Source: Hexactinellida sp. DTS-2022
Taxonomy: Eukaryota; Porifera; Hexactinellida
Assembly: GCA_028753945.1 (NCBI GenBank)
Contig: JAPNXP010000013.1
Coordinates: 5,271,501 to 5,335,500 of the forward strand
Direction of reading: 5' to 3'
Length of the DNA stretch: 64,000 bases
A model generated the notes under the pieces. It made no database searches. It had not been told where the DNA came from and saw only the letters and a program-made list of their open reading frames with translations. Positions 30,601-40,139 of this stretch are shown piece by piece (position 1 is the stretch's first letter; the number at the start of each line of letters is the position of its first letter). The translations under genes were made by a program, and so were the position numbers.

Positions 30601-33600
30601 CACAAAATCAGGTCCCTACAATGGCTATTACTCCGGTTAATACGAACTCCGGATAAAGCGAACACATTTTACCGTCCGTTGGTGTTCTTATTAACGAGGT
30701 TCTACTCTAAGTTATTCCTTGTAACAAATATGTAATTATTATAGGGCAATACGGTTGCCAGGTTGTAGGAATGTGTATATTATTGCTTTAATATAGTTGC
30801 GTAACAAGTGCATATAGTATATGTCTGTATTAGCGAGCTCGATTCGTTATATACATTTGTGCTGAGACTATTGGCTGTAACTCTATAGGTTTCACGTCTG
30901 TTCTATTCATATTCATAGCGACGCGAGTGGAGCACAGCTATGTGTTCCCGTCTTGTATTTTCTGGAAGTATGAGACCGCCATGGAGGGGGTGTGTAGCGA
31001 GTTGTCCCGCGGACAGGGGACGGACCCCTGGACCTGGGAGTGCCGCAGGGGGGTGTCCCCCGCGTGCACGGAGGAACTGATTCGCCGCGAGGAGGAGGGG
31101 TTCAAGCGGACTATGGATTTACGGACGCTCTTGTTCCACTTGCGGATGTACTTCCCTCTGGCCGTCTCTTCCCCGGCGGGATCGGCACACAGGTCCAGAC
31201 TGTCCTCTGGGCTCTGGCGCGAGAACAGCCGCCCCAGGTGCGGGACGGAGGACAGGAGGGCCTGGATCTTCTCGGAGAGTTCCAGCTCCTCGTCCGACTC
31301 CTCTCCCTCCTCGGGGGTCTCCTCCCGGGACCGGATGCTCTCCCGCGGGATCACTAACACCCGCGTGTCGGGCGTGAGGGCGCGGAGGGTGCGGATGCCC
31401 GGGGGGACTATCTCGGGGCTCCGGAAGCTGAATCCATGGTTCTTCTCGTCGCACGCGTTCCCGGCTATGAGCACCACGTGCTTGACCTTGTCCTCCAGAC
31501 AGATGAGTCTCGAGGGGGCGGGCGTTAGTACGTACGCGTCCTGACAGAGGAGCTGTATCTCCTGCGAGGTAAACTCGTCGTACTCCGTTAGACCCAGGAG
31601 CAGCTTGCCCGCTATTCGGGTGCCTAGCACCTTCCATAGCATGTCCCCCAGGGCCGGGAAGTACCCTATGGACTGGAACAGAGTCTCCATCGGGATGAAG
31701 AGGGTCTGTACGGGAATCTCGGCTGTGACGGTCGCGTTCTTCCGACTGTTGAGCAGCACCCCCATCTCGCCCAGGACTATGCCTGTGCCTATAAAGTCTG
31801 ACCATATGATCTCCTCCCCGGGCCCTATGTCGGAGTGACAGGAGCCGCACTTCTTGAGAGGCGCCTCCTCCTCTAGGAACTGGCAGACGGCGCGCTCGTG
31901 CGTCTCGGGCCAGCTCTCCCCCTGCACGCGGGAGTAGCGCCGCGAGTTCTCATCTATGGTCGGGTCTGTGTGCAGCAATAACTGGTTCTGCGTTATCTTG
32001 GCGAGGCCGTTAATGATGAGGTGTATCCCGTCGGGCGGGTCCCCCTGCCGTATGATCACCTCTCCCGCCTCGAAGTTTATAACGGCTGCCTGCTGCATGA
32101 TGTAGTCAATGGCGCTGCTGTCCAACCCAGACACCCAGGGGAGGTTTTGTAGCAGGACCCGGGGGTCCGAGCAGTCGATGCTGTTGGGCGCGTGTTGCAC
32201 GTTCTTCTTACGCGCCTCTATCTGCTGCGTGAGCTTAACGGCCTCGCTCTCGTCTATTATCCCCCGGGACTGGAGCTCGCGGATTGTGTCGGAGCACTTG
32301 TTCAGGACGGACCGCGTGGCCTGGGTGGTCTTGATGGAGACGGCGATGCCCGGCTGATCCTTGCGAATGAGGCCCAGCTGTCGCGTCGTGTCGAGTCTCG
32401 CATTCTCGGAAGCCTGTACGTACCGATGCAGGATGGGCTGAGGCGTGAAGGACAGGTTGCAGAGGGTCTTCATCATCTCCTCCTTCCCCACGATGTACCC
32501 CTTGCCTACGTCATAGCCGAACTTAAGCTTTCTGTTCAGAAAGTACTCTACCACCCTTAAGCAGAGCGGCAGGATCAGCTTTGTTAAGCGGAGCACGCGA
32601 CCGAAGCGGATAATGCGCACTATCCGTATGGCCCGGATAAATGAGAAGTTCTTGAAGGAGGATTCGAACTGTGAGTTGATGCCGTCGGAGGGCAGTATGA
32701 ACATGAGGATCATGATGGGGGTGTCTATAACCGAGAATATCAGCACCAGGAAGTCGAGCAGATTGAATACCGAATAGAAGTAGTACTGCCTCAGGCCGCA
32801 TAGCTTTAGTATACACTCCGCTATGTAGACTCCGCAGAAGGCAATGTTAATGACTATAAACCCGTAGTGCTCTATGTCCCATATGTAGAACAACAGAGTC
32901 TCTATTACGATAGCGAGCACGTTAATGGACACGATTAGAATGATGACGTAGTCGAATATGGGGTTATTAACCGCGCGGAATATCGGTCTCAGACACCGGA
33001 AGTTCGGTTCCGGCACTAACCGGTTTTCATACCGGTTCTGCAGCGTGATGAGACGGTCCAGCCATAGGCGCATGCGCGTTACGACGTACGGGACCCTCCA
33101 GTGGTGCTCTATGTCTCTCATTTCGATGAGTTTGTTCTTCTGGTCGATAACCGTGTCTGCGGTGTGCAGCAGCACCCTCACCGCGTCCCTGTCCAGCATC
33201 CCCAGTTCGAACTGCTTCCAGTAGGATATCTTCTCCGCCTTAATGATCCTCTGTCGCACCTCCTCGCTCAGCTCCTGGACCTCCTTGGGTCTCAGCTGTG
33301 AGGCCAGCTTCTGGTCGCAGTTGGGGCACTGCGTCCCCGCGGCGGTGAATGGATTGTCCAGCTGCTGCTCCTTGCAGGCCGCGCCCCGCCCGAGCCTGTA
33401 CGGGTTCCGGATGCGGGTGTTCTTCTCGACGACCTCCCACGCCGAGTCCGCTAGGAACTTGTCGGCCTTAAGCATGTTCATTGAGCGGCGCCTGTCGCGA
33501 CGCAGCATAGCAACGGCCGTGCGCATGGTATGCAGCTTCGCGACGGAAATATCGAACATGCCGAGGACCCTTAGGAGGTACTTGACGCTCGTGGCGTTAA

Positions 33601-36124
33601 TAAGGAGACTCAACAGGACAATGCCGGCCGTGTGGAAGAGGAACTTCTGTCCTAGGCTGGTGGTGTTTATGCGCGGGTCCTGCGAGACTATGAGCGCCAG
33701 CGAGAGACCCACCGCCCCCCTGAGGCCGCCCCAGGTCATCACCAGGATGCTCTTCCAGCTGATCGCGTATCCTATCTTAGTCAGGATCGGCCATAAGCTC
33801 CCAATCGCTATGAACCGAATAACCTGCAGGCCGATGTACAGGGTTATCAGGAACATCCAATCCATGCTGTCAACCTCTACAAACACCGAGTCCGCTATCA
33901 CCACGCCTACGATTATGAATATGAGTGTGTTAGCGAGGTACTCCAGCATTGACCAGAACCTGTGCAGAAACACCTCCACCTCCGGACTGATATTAGCCTT
34001 CTGGCTATTAATCTCTATGCCCAGAATAAGCACTGCTAGGACACCCGATATCTCGAAGCGCTCTCCTATGTAGAATGTTATGTATGTGGAGGCGAGGGTG
34101 AGGGTAATCTCAACGAGAGCGTCGTTGTACACGTGTGACAGGAGGAATAGGGTAATACGTGCCATGCCTATGCCCACCAGGGGCCCGCATATAATTATCT
34201 TAATCACGAATATGAACATGTGCACCCCGTCAACCTGAGCGCCTGGGATTACGAAGTTCAGGAATATCTTGAATAGCACAATGGCGAACCCGTCATTAAG
34301 CAGTGACTCGCCCTCAATGGTTATCCCCAGTCGCTTGGAGGCCCCCAGTTCCTTTAGCAGCGCCACCACCGCCACTGGGTCCGTGGCAGACAGGACCGCG
34401 CCAAACGTTATCGCCTCGAACCAGTTCCAGTTGTACGTGAATATGTACTTGGCCATTACGGCCGTTAGCCCAGTGCTTATCATGAGCCCCGGGCCCGCCA
34501 GTACCAGGGTCTGCGAGAGGGTCTTCTTGAAGGTGTGCACGTTCATAGAGAAGGCGGACTCGAATATGAGGACCGGGAGGAATACGTGCAGCAACAGGTG
34601 TGGGTTCATGTGTGCTATGTAGGTGTACTTGCGGACCGCGGGCTGCGCCTTGGCCAGGAATCCGACCGCCAGTCCGCAGAGAATTAGCATTACGGTGTAG
34701 GGAATAGGGAGCCGCTTGAATAGGAACCGCACCATGGCGCCCGTCATGATGGCTAGGAACAGGAATAGCACCGCCTCAGTCCCATCTCTGTGCTCCGTGT
34801 CGTGTGGAGGTGTGTGGGTTAGGTTGGTGGCGTTGTATAGGGAGGTGTTGCTAGCGTTTGCGTCTAGCACGTCTCGAACGAATCGCCACATTTCGTAAGT
34901 GAATACAATTTAGAAATAAAAACAGTGTACAATGAAATAGAAAGTAAGCGGTTTTTCGCTTTTATACTATTCGTTCGCAGTCAGTCTGAGAGCCAATTAG
35001 ATTCCAGAGTTCTGCGGCAATCAATTTCCAGCTGTCCAGTATTATAATGGCTAAATAGGTACCCTGTACCCCAGGGGGCAGATTGGTACCCCAGGGGCAG
35101 ATTGGTACCCTAGGAGGCACATGACACCTCTCATGGATACATTCCTGTGATATGCCCTAGTAACGTTAAATTATAGATTCATAATAAATCAAAATATAAA
35201 CAAAACCTCGATAATATGAATAGTTACTTGTTAGTTCCAGTATCAGTTCCACATTGTGCCTGTTTAAGGCCGGCCAGGAGCTTTCCGTATATGGCCTGTT
35301 CGTTTCCGGTGAGAGAGGTGTTAGTGGCGTCTCTGCTAAGAAACCTTGTTAACACCTTTTCCATTCGCGACACAGTTATACTCTCTGACTTTATTATTTG
35401 TATATCCGACTTCTTTTCTGTGAAAGCTAGAGACATTGTTGTTGTTGTTGTTGTTTACTTTCTAGGGAGTTAAGAATATCAAGAAGACGGATATGAATCC
35501 TGTGTACATTTATATCGAGCCACCGAGTTTGGAGGAACTGGTAAATAACAATAACAACAAGTTAGAACAACAGTTATTTGTTTGTTTGTTTGTTTGTTAG
35601 GAACTGAGACTTAAGAAAAGAGGAAGTGAGGATGATATCGTTATACAGAAGAGGTTAACAATTGCACAGAGGGAAATGGAATTCGGTAAATAAGAAATAT
35701 TCATATTTTCACACCTCCTATGGGGTATACTTATATGTTTGTTGTTTGTTTGTTTACCTAGTAGTTTGTTTATTTGTTTGTTTATTTACTAGATTGCTGT
35801 GTTTGTTTAGTAATTTGTTTGTTTATTTAGTAGTTTGATGTTGTTTGTTTATTATTTGTTTGACTGTTTGTTTATTATTTGTTTGACTGTTTGTTTACCA
35901 GTTCGTTTAACTGGTTTGTTAATTAACTAGTTTGTTGTTTGTTTATTTGTTTGTTTACTTGTTTACTAGCTGACCTCCCTGGGATGTTTGATGTCAAAAT
36001 AGTGAATGCGGATTTGGAAATGGCTTACAAACAATTGACACAATCAATATTTGGAGTGAGTAACATAAACCCTTGTTTGTATTTATAATTTGTTGTTGTT
36101 TACCTTTTCTAGAAAGCAAAATAA
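27644..36124 (+). CDS. GUK1: Guanylate kinase, split by a 7.2-kb gene-containing intron
   Basis: Eight exons: 27644-27749, 27976-28017, 28076-28172, 28220-28283, 35466-35540, 35601-35685, 35970-36055, 36113-36124 (188 aa; human GUK1 is 197). It phosphorylates GMP and dGMP to the diphosphates and takes part in cGMP recycling. P-loop GPSGVGKST (9-17), GMP-binding [20 protein letters not shown], then EYAGNLYGT. The fourth exon ends ...ICILDIDSE in phase 0 and the fifth begins [12 protein letters not shown] in phase 0, reproducing the family sequence exactly, so the two halves are one gene. The lid and C-terminus (IQKRLTIAQ..., [11 protein letters not shown]) follow. Intron 4 (28284-35465) contains ATP6AP2 and SLC9C1 on the opposite strand. 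Intron 1 has a TA-flanked MITE. Confidence 0.93.
27783..27935. mobile_element. TA-flanked MITE, family B, in GUK1 intron 1
   Basis: 153 bp: CAGTCAGGTTCTTTATTATG at the left, ...AAGCATACCTGACTG at the right, TA on both sides. Related copies are at 7931, 41033-41205 and 55613-55676. Confidence 0.88.
28334..28490. mobile_element. MITE, family A, in the long GUK1 intron
   Basis: Arms CTCTGTTAATAGGAACACCA and TCCTATTAACGAGAG frame the common core AAGTGACTCC-type/GGGGACCGTC. It lies between GUK1 exon 4 and the 3' end of ATP6AP2. Confidence 0.75.
28619..30522 (-). CDS. ATP6AP2: V-ATPase accessory protein 2 / (pro)renin receptor
   Basis: Five exons: 30522-30092, 29989-29784, 29724-29477, 29270-29067, 28999-28619 (489 aa). 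ATP6AP2 is an assembly factor and subunit of the V-ATPase and takes part in Wnt signalling. Signal peptide about 1-18, then a long luminal domain. RIRR (about residue 400) fits the furin/site-1 protease cleavage site of the family. A transmembrane helix follows, and the C-terminal tail [16 protein letters not shown] is almost the vertebrate motif MDPGYDSIIYRMT, which is diagnostic. The luminal part is longer than in human (350 aa total). All five exons lie inside a GUK1 intron on the other strand. A coding GTAAACAACAAC stretch (near 28840) resembles a splice donor but reads through as VNNN. Confidence 0.92.
29308..29446. mobile_element. MITE, family A, in ATP6AP2 intron 3
   Basis: 139 bp: CAGTATAACCTCGTTAGTAG to ...CTACTAACGAGGTTATACTG, near-perfect inverted ends, with TA on the right side. 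Another family-A copy lies upstream of the gene at about 30551-30706. Confidence 0.88.
30005..30087. repeat. GTGGCACAA tandem words in ATP6AP2 intron 1
   Basis: Six GTGGCAC words in about 80 bp, arranged as three pairs (GTGGCACAAGTGGCACA) separated by GCTGTCA. It is the densest local cluster of this recurrent genomic word. Confidence 0.8.
30938..34891 (-). CDS. SLC9C1: Sperm-type Na+/H+ exchanger with voltage sensor and CNBD
   Basis: Uninterrupted 1317-aa ORF, close to the sea-urchin sNHE in length. The N-terminal half is a CPA1 exchanger (about residues 35-440; motifs [16 protein letters not shown] and GESLLNDG, containing the transport-site Asp). A voltage-sensor domain follows (about 620-760). 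Its S4 reads [19 protein letters not shown], with an Arg every third position (six in a row). A cyclic-nucleotide-binding domain follows (about 925-1110; [11 protein letters not shown] ... GEMGVLL). In the usual binding-cassette Arg-Thr-Ala position the sequence reads SRKNAT, so the nucleotide contact may differ. A CxxC (CGSC) insertion lies inside the CNBD. In sperm this class raises flagellar pH after hyperpolarisation. The gene has no introns, although all its neighbours in this interval are split, and it lies within a GUK1 intron on the opposite strand. Confidence 0.95.
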   Translation of the reverse strand: MWRFVRDVLDANASNTSLYNATNLTHTPPHDTEHRDGTEAVLFLFLAIMTGAMVRFLFKRLPIPYTVMLILCGLAVGFLAKAQPAVRKYTYIAHMNPHLLLHVFLPVLIFESAFSMNVHTFKKTLSQTLVLAGPGLMISTGLTAVMAKYIFTYNWNWFEAITFGAVLSATDPVAVVALLKELGASKRLGITIEGESLLNDGFAIVLFKIFLNFVIPGAQVDGVHMFIFVIKIIICGPLVGIGMARITLFLLSHVYNDALVEITLTLASTYITFYIGERFEISGVLAVLILGIEINSQKANISPEVEVFLHRFWSMLEYLANTLIFIIVGVVIADSVFVEVDSMDWMFLITLYIGLQVIRFIAIGSLWPILTKIGYAISWKSILVMTWGGLRGAVGLSLALIVSQDPRINTTSLGQKFLFHTAGIVLLSLLINATSVKYLLRVLGMFDISVAKLHTMRTAVAMLRRDRRRSMNMLKADKFLADSAWEVVEKNTRIRNPYRLGRGAACKEQQLDNPFTAAGTQCPNCDQKLASQLRPKEVQELSEEVRQRIIKAEKISYWKQFELGMLDRDAVRVLLHTADTVIDQKNKLIEMRDIEHHWRVPYVVTRMRLWLDRLITLQNRYENRLVPEPNFRCLRPIFRAVNNPIFDYVIILIVSINVLAIVIETLLFYIWDIEHYGFIVINIAFCGVYIAECILKLCGLRQYYFYSVFNLLDFLVLIFSVIDTPIMILMFILPSDGINSQFESSFKNFSFIRAIRIVRIIRFGRVLRLTKLILPLCLRVVEYFLNRKLKFGYDVGKGYIVGKEEMMKTLCNLSFTPQPILHRYVQASENARLDTTRQLGLIRKDQPGIAVSIKTTQATRSVLNKCSDTIRELQSRGIIDESEAVKLTQQIEARKKNVQHAPNSIDCSDPRVLLQNLPWVSGLDSSAIDYIMQQAAVINFEAGEVIIRQGDPPDGIHLIINGLAKITQNQLLLHTDPTIDENSRRYSRVQGESWPETHERAVCQFLEEEAPLKKCGSCHSDIGPGEEIIWSDFIGTGIVLGEMGVLLNSRKNATVTAEIPVQTLFIPMETLFQSIGYFPALGDMLWKVLGTRIAGKLLLGLTEYDEFTSQEIQLLCQDAYVLTPAPSRLICLEDKVKHVVLIAGNACDEKNHGFSFRSPEIVPPGIRTLRALTPDTRVLVIPRESIRSREETPEEGEESDEELELSEKIQALLSSVPHLGRLFSRQSPEDSLDLCADPAGEETARGKYIRKWNKSVRKSIVRLNPSSSRRISSSVHAGDTPLRHSQVQGSVPCPRDNSLHTPSMAVSYFQKIQDGNT
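34892..35465. other. SLC9C1 promoter region and 3' part of the GUK1 long intron
   Basis: Upstream of the SLC9C1 ATG. It contains a short tandem repeat (GGTACCCCAGGGGGCAGATT type, about 35060-35115) and ends in (GTT)n TTTACTTTCTAG, the acceptor of GUK1 exon 5. Confidence 0.5.
35224..35436 (-). CDS. Small ORF (70 aa), possible gene
   Basis: Minus-strand ORF of 70 aa with balanced composition, Ser/Thr-rich and amphipathic ([22 protein letters not shown]). It ends just after CGTDTGTNK. It lies in the GUK1 long intron upstream of SLC9C1, on the SLC9C1 strand. I recognise no family. It could be a small protein, an upstream exon or chance. Confidence 0.3.
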   Translation of the reverse strand: MSLAFTEKKSDIQIIKSESITVSRMEKVLTRFLSRDATNTSLTGNEQAIYGKLLAGLKQAQCGTDTGTNK

Positions 36125-36781
36125 CACAGCAGAAGAGTTAAAGTTGCAGTTTTAAACATTAGAAATTAGAGTGCTTTGTTCAAATTCAGATGTAAAAAAC
36201 ATAGATTCTGTTTATATAAACAATTGTTTATATTTTATACCAATTCGGAACCAACACAATACTACAGGGCTAAAAGTATTTGAACAGGAATTTTGTGCCA
36301 CTTGTGCCATAGTGGCTTATGACAAGGACACAAATGCTCGTGGTTTCATGTTATGTCAACTCCCTTTATAAAGAAATGGATATTTCTCCCAGAGCACTAA
36401 ATGCATTAATTATTATCCGGATATAACGAAGAGATTTACACCTAAGCACTTTGTTATAACGAGAGTTGACTGTAGTATAAGGCTATAAGCAATAACAACT
36501 GGTGCATAAATTAACACGCCAGAAAATCCCCTATTATTTAACCATAGATTACCCTTTGCCCCTATAGGATAATATACTATCTATAATGATATAACTTCCT
36601 ATTTGCACGTGGCAATAACAATACATTTGCCCCTATATAGGAAGTACTATACTTCCCTTGTAAGTAATACTCTGATTACAGTTCAAATATAAGGAAACAT
36701 AGTCACGCATGGTATTTACAACTCAGGAATTCTCCTGGACTATAAAAGGGTTGATGGCATTAATTACAGCAAGTGTTAAAT
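36125..36781. other. Intergenic GUK1 to coiled-coil gene
   Basis: AT-rich. Half of a family-C MITE ends near 36472 (CGTTATATCC-type arm in inverted form, GATATAACGAAG ... TTATAACGAGAGTTGACTG). No exon was recognised; an ORF at 36171-36371 has no support. Confidence 0.5.
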
Positions 36782-37468
36782 ATGAACCACTCAGAAAGCG
36801 AGATGTGTGTGCTACGGTCCTCAATAGAACAGGTGCGGCCTGACAGCGAATTCGTCCGGTCCATAAATGCGTGTGTTCCCCCCTCCGATAAGCCCAGCGG
36901 GGATCGGAGGCGAATAACAATCCTGAAAGAGGGACAGGATTACTCGGGCGTGTTCGACCGGGCCCGTGACGTAATAGCGGTCATGAGAGAGGCATACGAG
37001 GAAATGTTTGCGAATTGGAAGCTGGAATCTGAGCTGAGCTCCGGTCTGGACAAGCGGGTGCGCGAACTGGAAGCGGCGCTTGACACCCAGAAGCGGGTAA
37101 CCAAACGGCTGCTGGACGACAAGTCGGCTCTCCAAGAGGAGCTCGAGAGGAGGGAGCGGAGACCCCGGTTCCGAAGCAAAGCGGAGGGACTGGAGACCGA
37201 GGTCAGGGGCCTCAAGAAGGAAGTGAAATGTCTACGCGCCGCTGTGGAAACCAGGGACTCACAGCTGGAGGATAAGAACAAGACTCTGTCGTTCTACCGA
37301 GAAGAGTTTGGGGCGCCGGACAAGGGGAAAGTGGGACAGGAACAGGACACATTTCGAGCGAGGACAAAAGCGTTTCGGAGGGTACACAGTCTCCCCGAGG
37401 AGAGGAGGGTCACCAAACCACCTTTGGGGACCAAACTTATTTCCCTGCTAGCCGATATTAAATATTAA
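36782..37468 (+). CDS. Coiled-coil protein of unknown function
   Basis: Single-exon ORF of 228 aa. The N-terminal 60 residues are mixed. Residues about 60-190 are dominated by Glu/Lys/Arg heptads (KRVRELEAALDTQ, LQEELERRERR, EVRGLKKEVKCL) forming a coiled coil. The C-terminal 35 residues are basic with RRVHSLPEERR. No membrane or signal sequence. I do not recognise the family; such proteins are often centrosomal or ciliary, but that is only a guess. The ATG at 36782 is the first in frame. Confidence 0.65.
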   Translation: MNHSESEMCVLRSSIEQVRPDSEFVRSINACVPPSDKPSGDRRRITILKEGQDYSGVFDRARDVIAVMREAYEEMFANWKLESELSSGLDKRVRELEAALDTQKRVTKRLLDDKSALQEELERRERRPRFRSKAEGLETEVRGLKKEVKCLRAAVETRDSQLEDKNKTLSFYREEFGAPDKGKVGQEQDTFRARTKAFRRVHSLPEERRVTKPPLGTKLISLLADIKY

Positions 37469-38520
37469 ACGATGCTAAATGCACGCATTATTAATTCATA
37501 TTGTATGCTGTTGTTATGAGACACTATTCTGCCACTTGTGCCACATATAGGGACACATTGCGACACAATAAGTGGAGCCTGGTGTGAATAAAGTGGATGC
37601 CGGTTATACGAACATCATAGGGAACTGCATATAATGCAACCGTTTTCCAATATAATGTTCTTATAACCGGCATCTACTGTATAATCAAGAAATAGATAAT
37701 GAGACACAATTTTGCCACTTGTACCACACTATAAGCAATGAAATGGAAGTGTTAAAATTAATGAACCATTCTGCCACATGCCAGGACACAATTTGACAAC
37801 GTGAATAGCTGTCTGTTAAGAATAGGTGAGGAGACACTGCCACTTGTGCCACATCCCCGACACAATTTGACAATATAATATCGTTCTATTATTCATTGAA
37901 AGAGTCAAATGGTACAACAGTTAAAATATAGTAAAATATAAACTAAAATATAGTTAAGAATAACTGAAAGTAAAAATAAAATGGGATAAATATATACAAC
38001 TGTAAAAGGTGTCTGTTGTTGTTGTTGTTGTTGTGTTTGTCAGTTAAAAATTAAAGGTGTTAAATTGGGTATTAGTTTTGCGTAGTCGAGTGAATGACTC
38101 ATTATTGATAGTAGTCGATCTCCTAGAAAAGTAAACAAATAAACACGGTATAAACAACAATAATAATATCTAAACAAACTATTTATAAACTAGCCAAAAC
38201 GAGTGTTATGTGGCATTAATATTATCCAATTCGATTGCACGCTATATGACCATTTTATGCCCGTTCCTTATTCTATTGAGACAACAATAATAATGATATA
38301 AACACCCTATTTACACTTTATAAGAAAGGTGTTAATAAATACACGGTACTAATTCTCATGAATACGGGAGACTATATGACACCCTACATTAAACCGGAAT
38401 TAAGAACCATTATGACGTAAGTTCAAAAGCGACAACAAGCCTAACACCGCCTACACCGAACTGAACCATGGATGGGAGGACATATCATATCCGTGGTCCC
38501 ATGGCCGAGTGAGTATCAAA
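37469..38520. other. Intergenic region with family-D MITE
   Basis: A MITE at 37592-37679 has arms GTGGATGCCGGTTATACG and CTTATAACCGGCATCTACTG. Several GTGCCACAT / CGACACAAT words and a (GTT)6 tract near 38015 are present. Otherwise AT-rich with no recognised gene. Confidence 0.55.
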
Positions 38521-38960
38521 TTACAGTTGGTATGTATGGGCAGCACCAGCTCTAATTGTGGGTCTCTGTCTGCCGAACAAGGTCGGACCGGTAGAGCTGT
38601 TGGTGTTGGTGTGAGTGTGAGAGGGCAGGAATGTGGCAGTTATCTTGTGTTTGTGTTGTGTGCCACTTCTGGGGCTGCTGTCCGGGTGCCATGAGCTCGT
38701 TCTAAACAACAACAACAACAATAACAACAACAACTACAATTCTAATAATCCAAATACTTATAAAGGTTTTAAAACCCTTAGCTGCCACTTTGACTACTGT
38801 GCCACTTTATGCCAAACACGTATATAGACAAGAGGTGAATTATAGGTGTGATAACAAATTAACCTTTAAGTCCCATAAATGCATAAATAACTAAATATGT
38901 AAATAAAACTAACTTGAATATGAATGCGCTGCGGGACTTCGCTTTGGGTGTAGCCGTCAT
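38521..38960 (-). CDS. Small two-exon candidate gene (75 aa)
   Basis: On the minus strand an exon 38960-38914 (MTATPKAKSRSAFIF...) with donor GTTAGT can be joined in phase 2 to 38701-38521 behind a good acceptor (TTGTTGTTTAG), giving a 75-aa basic, Ser/Thr/His-rich protein that starts MTATP and ends HTYQL. The open frame and matching splice phases are the only support. I know no homologue, and the second exon is low complexity (HTHTNTNSS). It could be a lineage-specific small gene or a chance join. Confidence 0.35.
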
Positions 38961-39033
38961 TTCCGCTCTAAAATAACACATGGTTATAACTGGAACTATA
39001 GGTGTTAGAATGTGTAACTATACTATCGGTAGC

Positions 39034-39973
39034 ATGGAGCACGGATTGGACTTTACAAAGTGTCGCCAAATGAAACCACCAAAGAGCCTGAAACTGGCCT
39101 CTCAGCCCAGACCGATCCTACGTCCACACCGGTACCGACACATTTGTGGCACTTGCCACTTCCGGTACGCCAAGAAACCGGATCTCAAGCTCCACTTGCG
39201 GTCGCTACACACCCCCGCCTTCAAGCGGAGTGCCACTTTCTCGCGGGAGAGCCAGGTGTTGGAATGCTGCCCCCTGTGCCACTTTAGGGGCTCCAATAGG
39301 GTCCAGCTGTGCGACCACTTTAAGAACGCACACCCCCTCGAGCTGATCCGACTCATGTTCTCGGATAGGGAGCTGTTTGTGTACCTCAGCTCCTCATGTA
39401 AACAACAACAACAACAATATTGTCTCGTTAATAGGAACACTGATAAGGGGAATATCGGTTAAGGAGTATACAAGGTTAATTCCCATAGCCTATACAAATG
39501 CATGCAAGTGACTCCGGTTAATACGAATTCCTGATAATAAGATCATATTAAGACGGTCCCCTGGTGTTCCTATTAACAGAGCCTACTGTATTATATATCG
39601 GCTAACACCTTTTCTAATGTAAATATTAAGGTAATTTTTAACAGAAAAATTCACATTTATAAAGCCTGTTTTCTATAAAAAGGTGTTAGCCGATAAGCAA
39701 CCCTTGTGGTTGCATAAGTGTGTCGCTTAAGTGGCATTAGTTAAGCCCCCTCTAGACATCAACACCAACTACGACAGAATAATAATGCACAGACTTAACA
39801 CGGAGATGGGAGAGGTGTTAAGGGAGCTGGTGGTGGCACCGGTGGCACCAGAAGTGGCACCGGACCCGCGGCCACTTGTGATGAGAGGGCAGGCAACACC
39901 TGAAGTGGCAGAGTGGCAGACGGGAATAGGAACTGGAACTAACTCTGTAGAGGCGTTTGATAGTTTATTCTAA
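39034..39973 (+). CDS. C2H2 zinc-finger protein A (two fingers)
   Basis: Two exons: 39034-39397 and 39756-39973 (193 aa, phase 1). Two classical C2H2 fingers near residues 33-55 (CGTC...HLRSLH) and 75-97 (CPLC...HFKNAH). The spacing within each is C-x2-C-x12-H-x3/4-H, but the linker is not the TGEKP type, so DNA binding is uncertain. The C-terminal part from exon 2 is a helical segment, then a VAP-rich stretch (VAPVAPEVAP) produced by GTGGCACC repeats. Upstream in-frame ATGs (38980, 39007) lie in recurrent non-coding words and are not favoured. The exon 1 donor is T|GTAAACAACAACAACAAC. The intron contains a family-A MITE (39419-39588). Confidence 0.7.
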
Positions 39974-39983
39974 TTATAGTATA

Positions 39984-40119
39984 CAGTGAACTCCCGTTAT
40001 AACCAAGTCGGATATAACGAAATGGAGATTTCCCCCAGAGCACTAATGCATTAATTATTATCCGCTTATAACGAAGGGATTTACAGGTCCCAAGCACTTC
40101 GCTATAACGAGAGTACTCT
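39984..40119. mobile_element. MITE, family C
   Basis: CAGTGAACTCCCGTTATAAC at the left and CGCTATAACGAGAGTACTCT at the right, inner arms GGATATAACGAAATGG. It lies between the stop of zinc-finger gene A and the start of gene B. A second copy, inverted ends intact, lies at about 40598-40729 in the intron of gene B. Confidence 0.85.
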
Positions 40120-40139
40120 ATTCTATTTATAGCACAGCC

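Noticed and set aside
36171-36371. 66-aa ORF downstream of GUK1
   Set aside because: No homology, low coding quality, and it lies in 3' flanking sequence.
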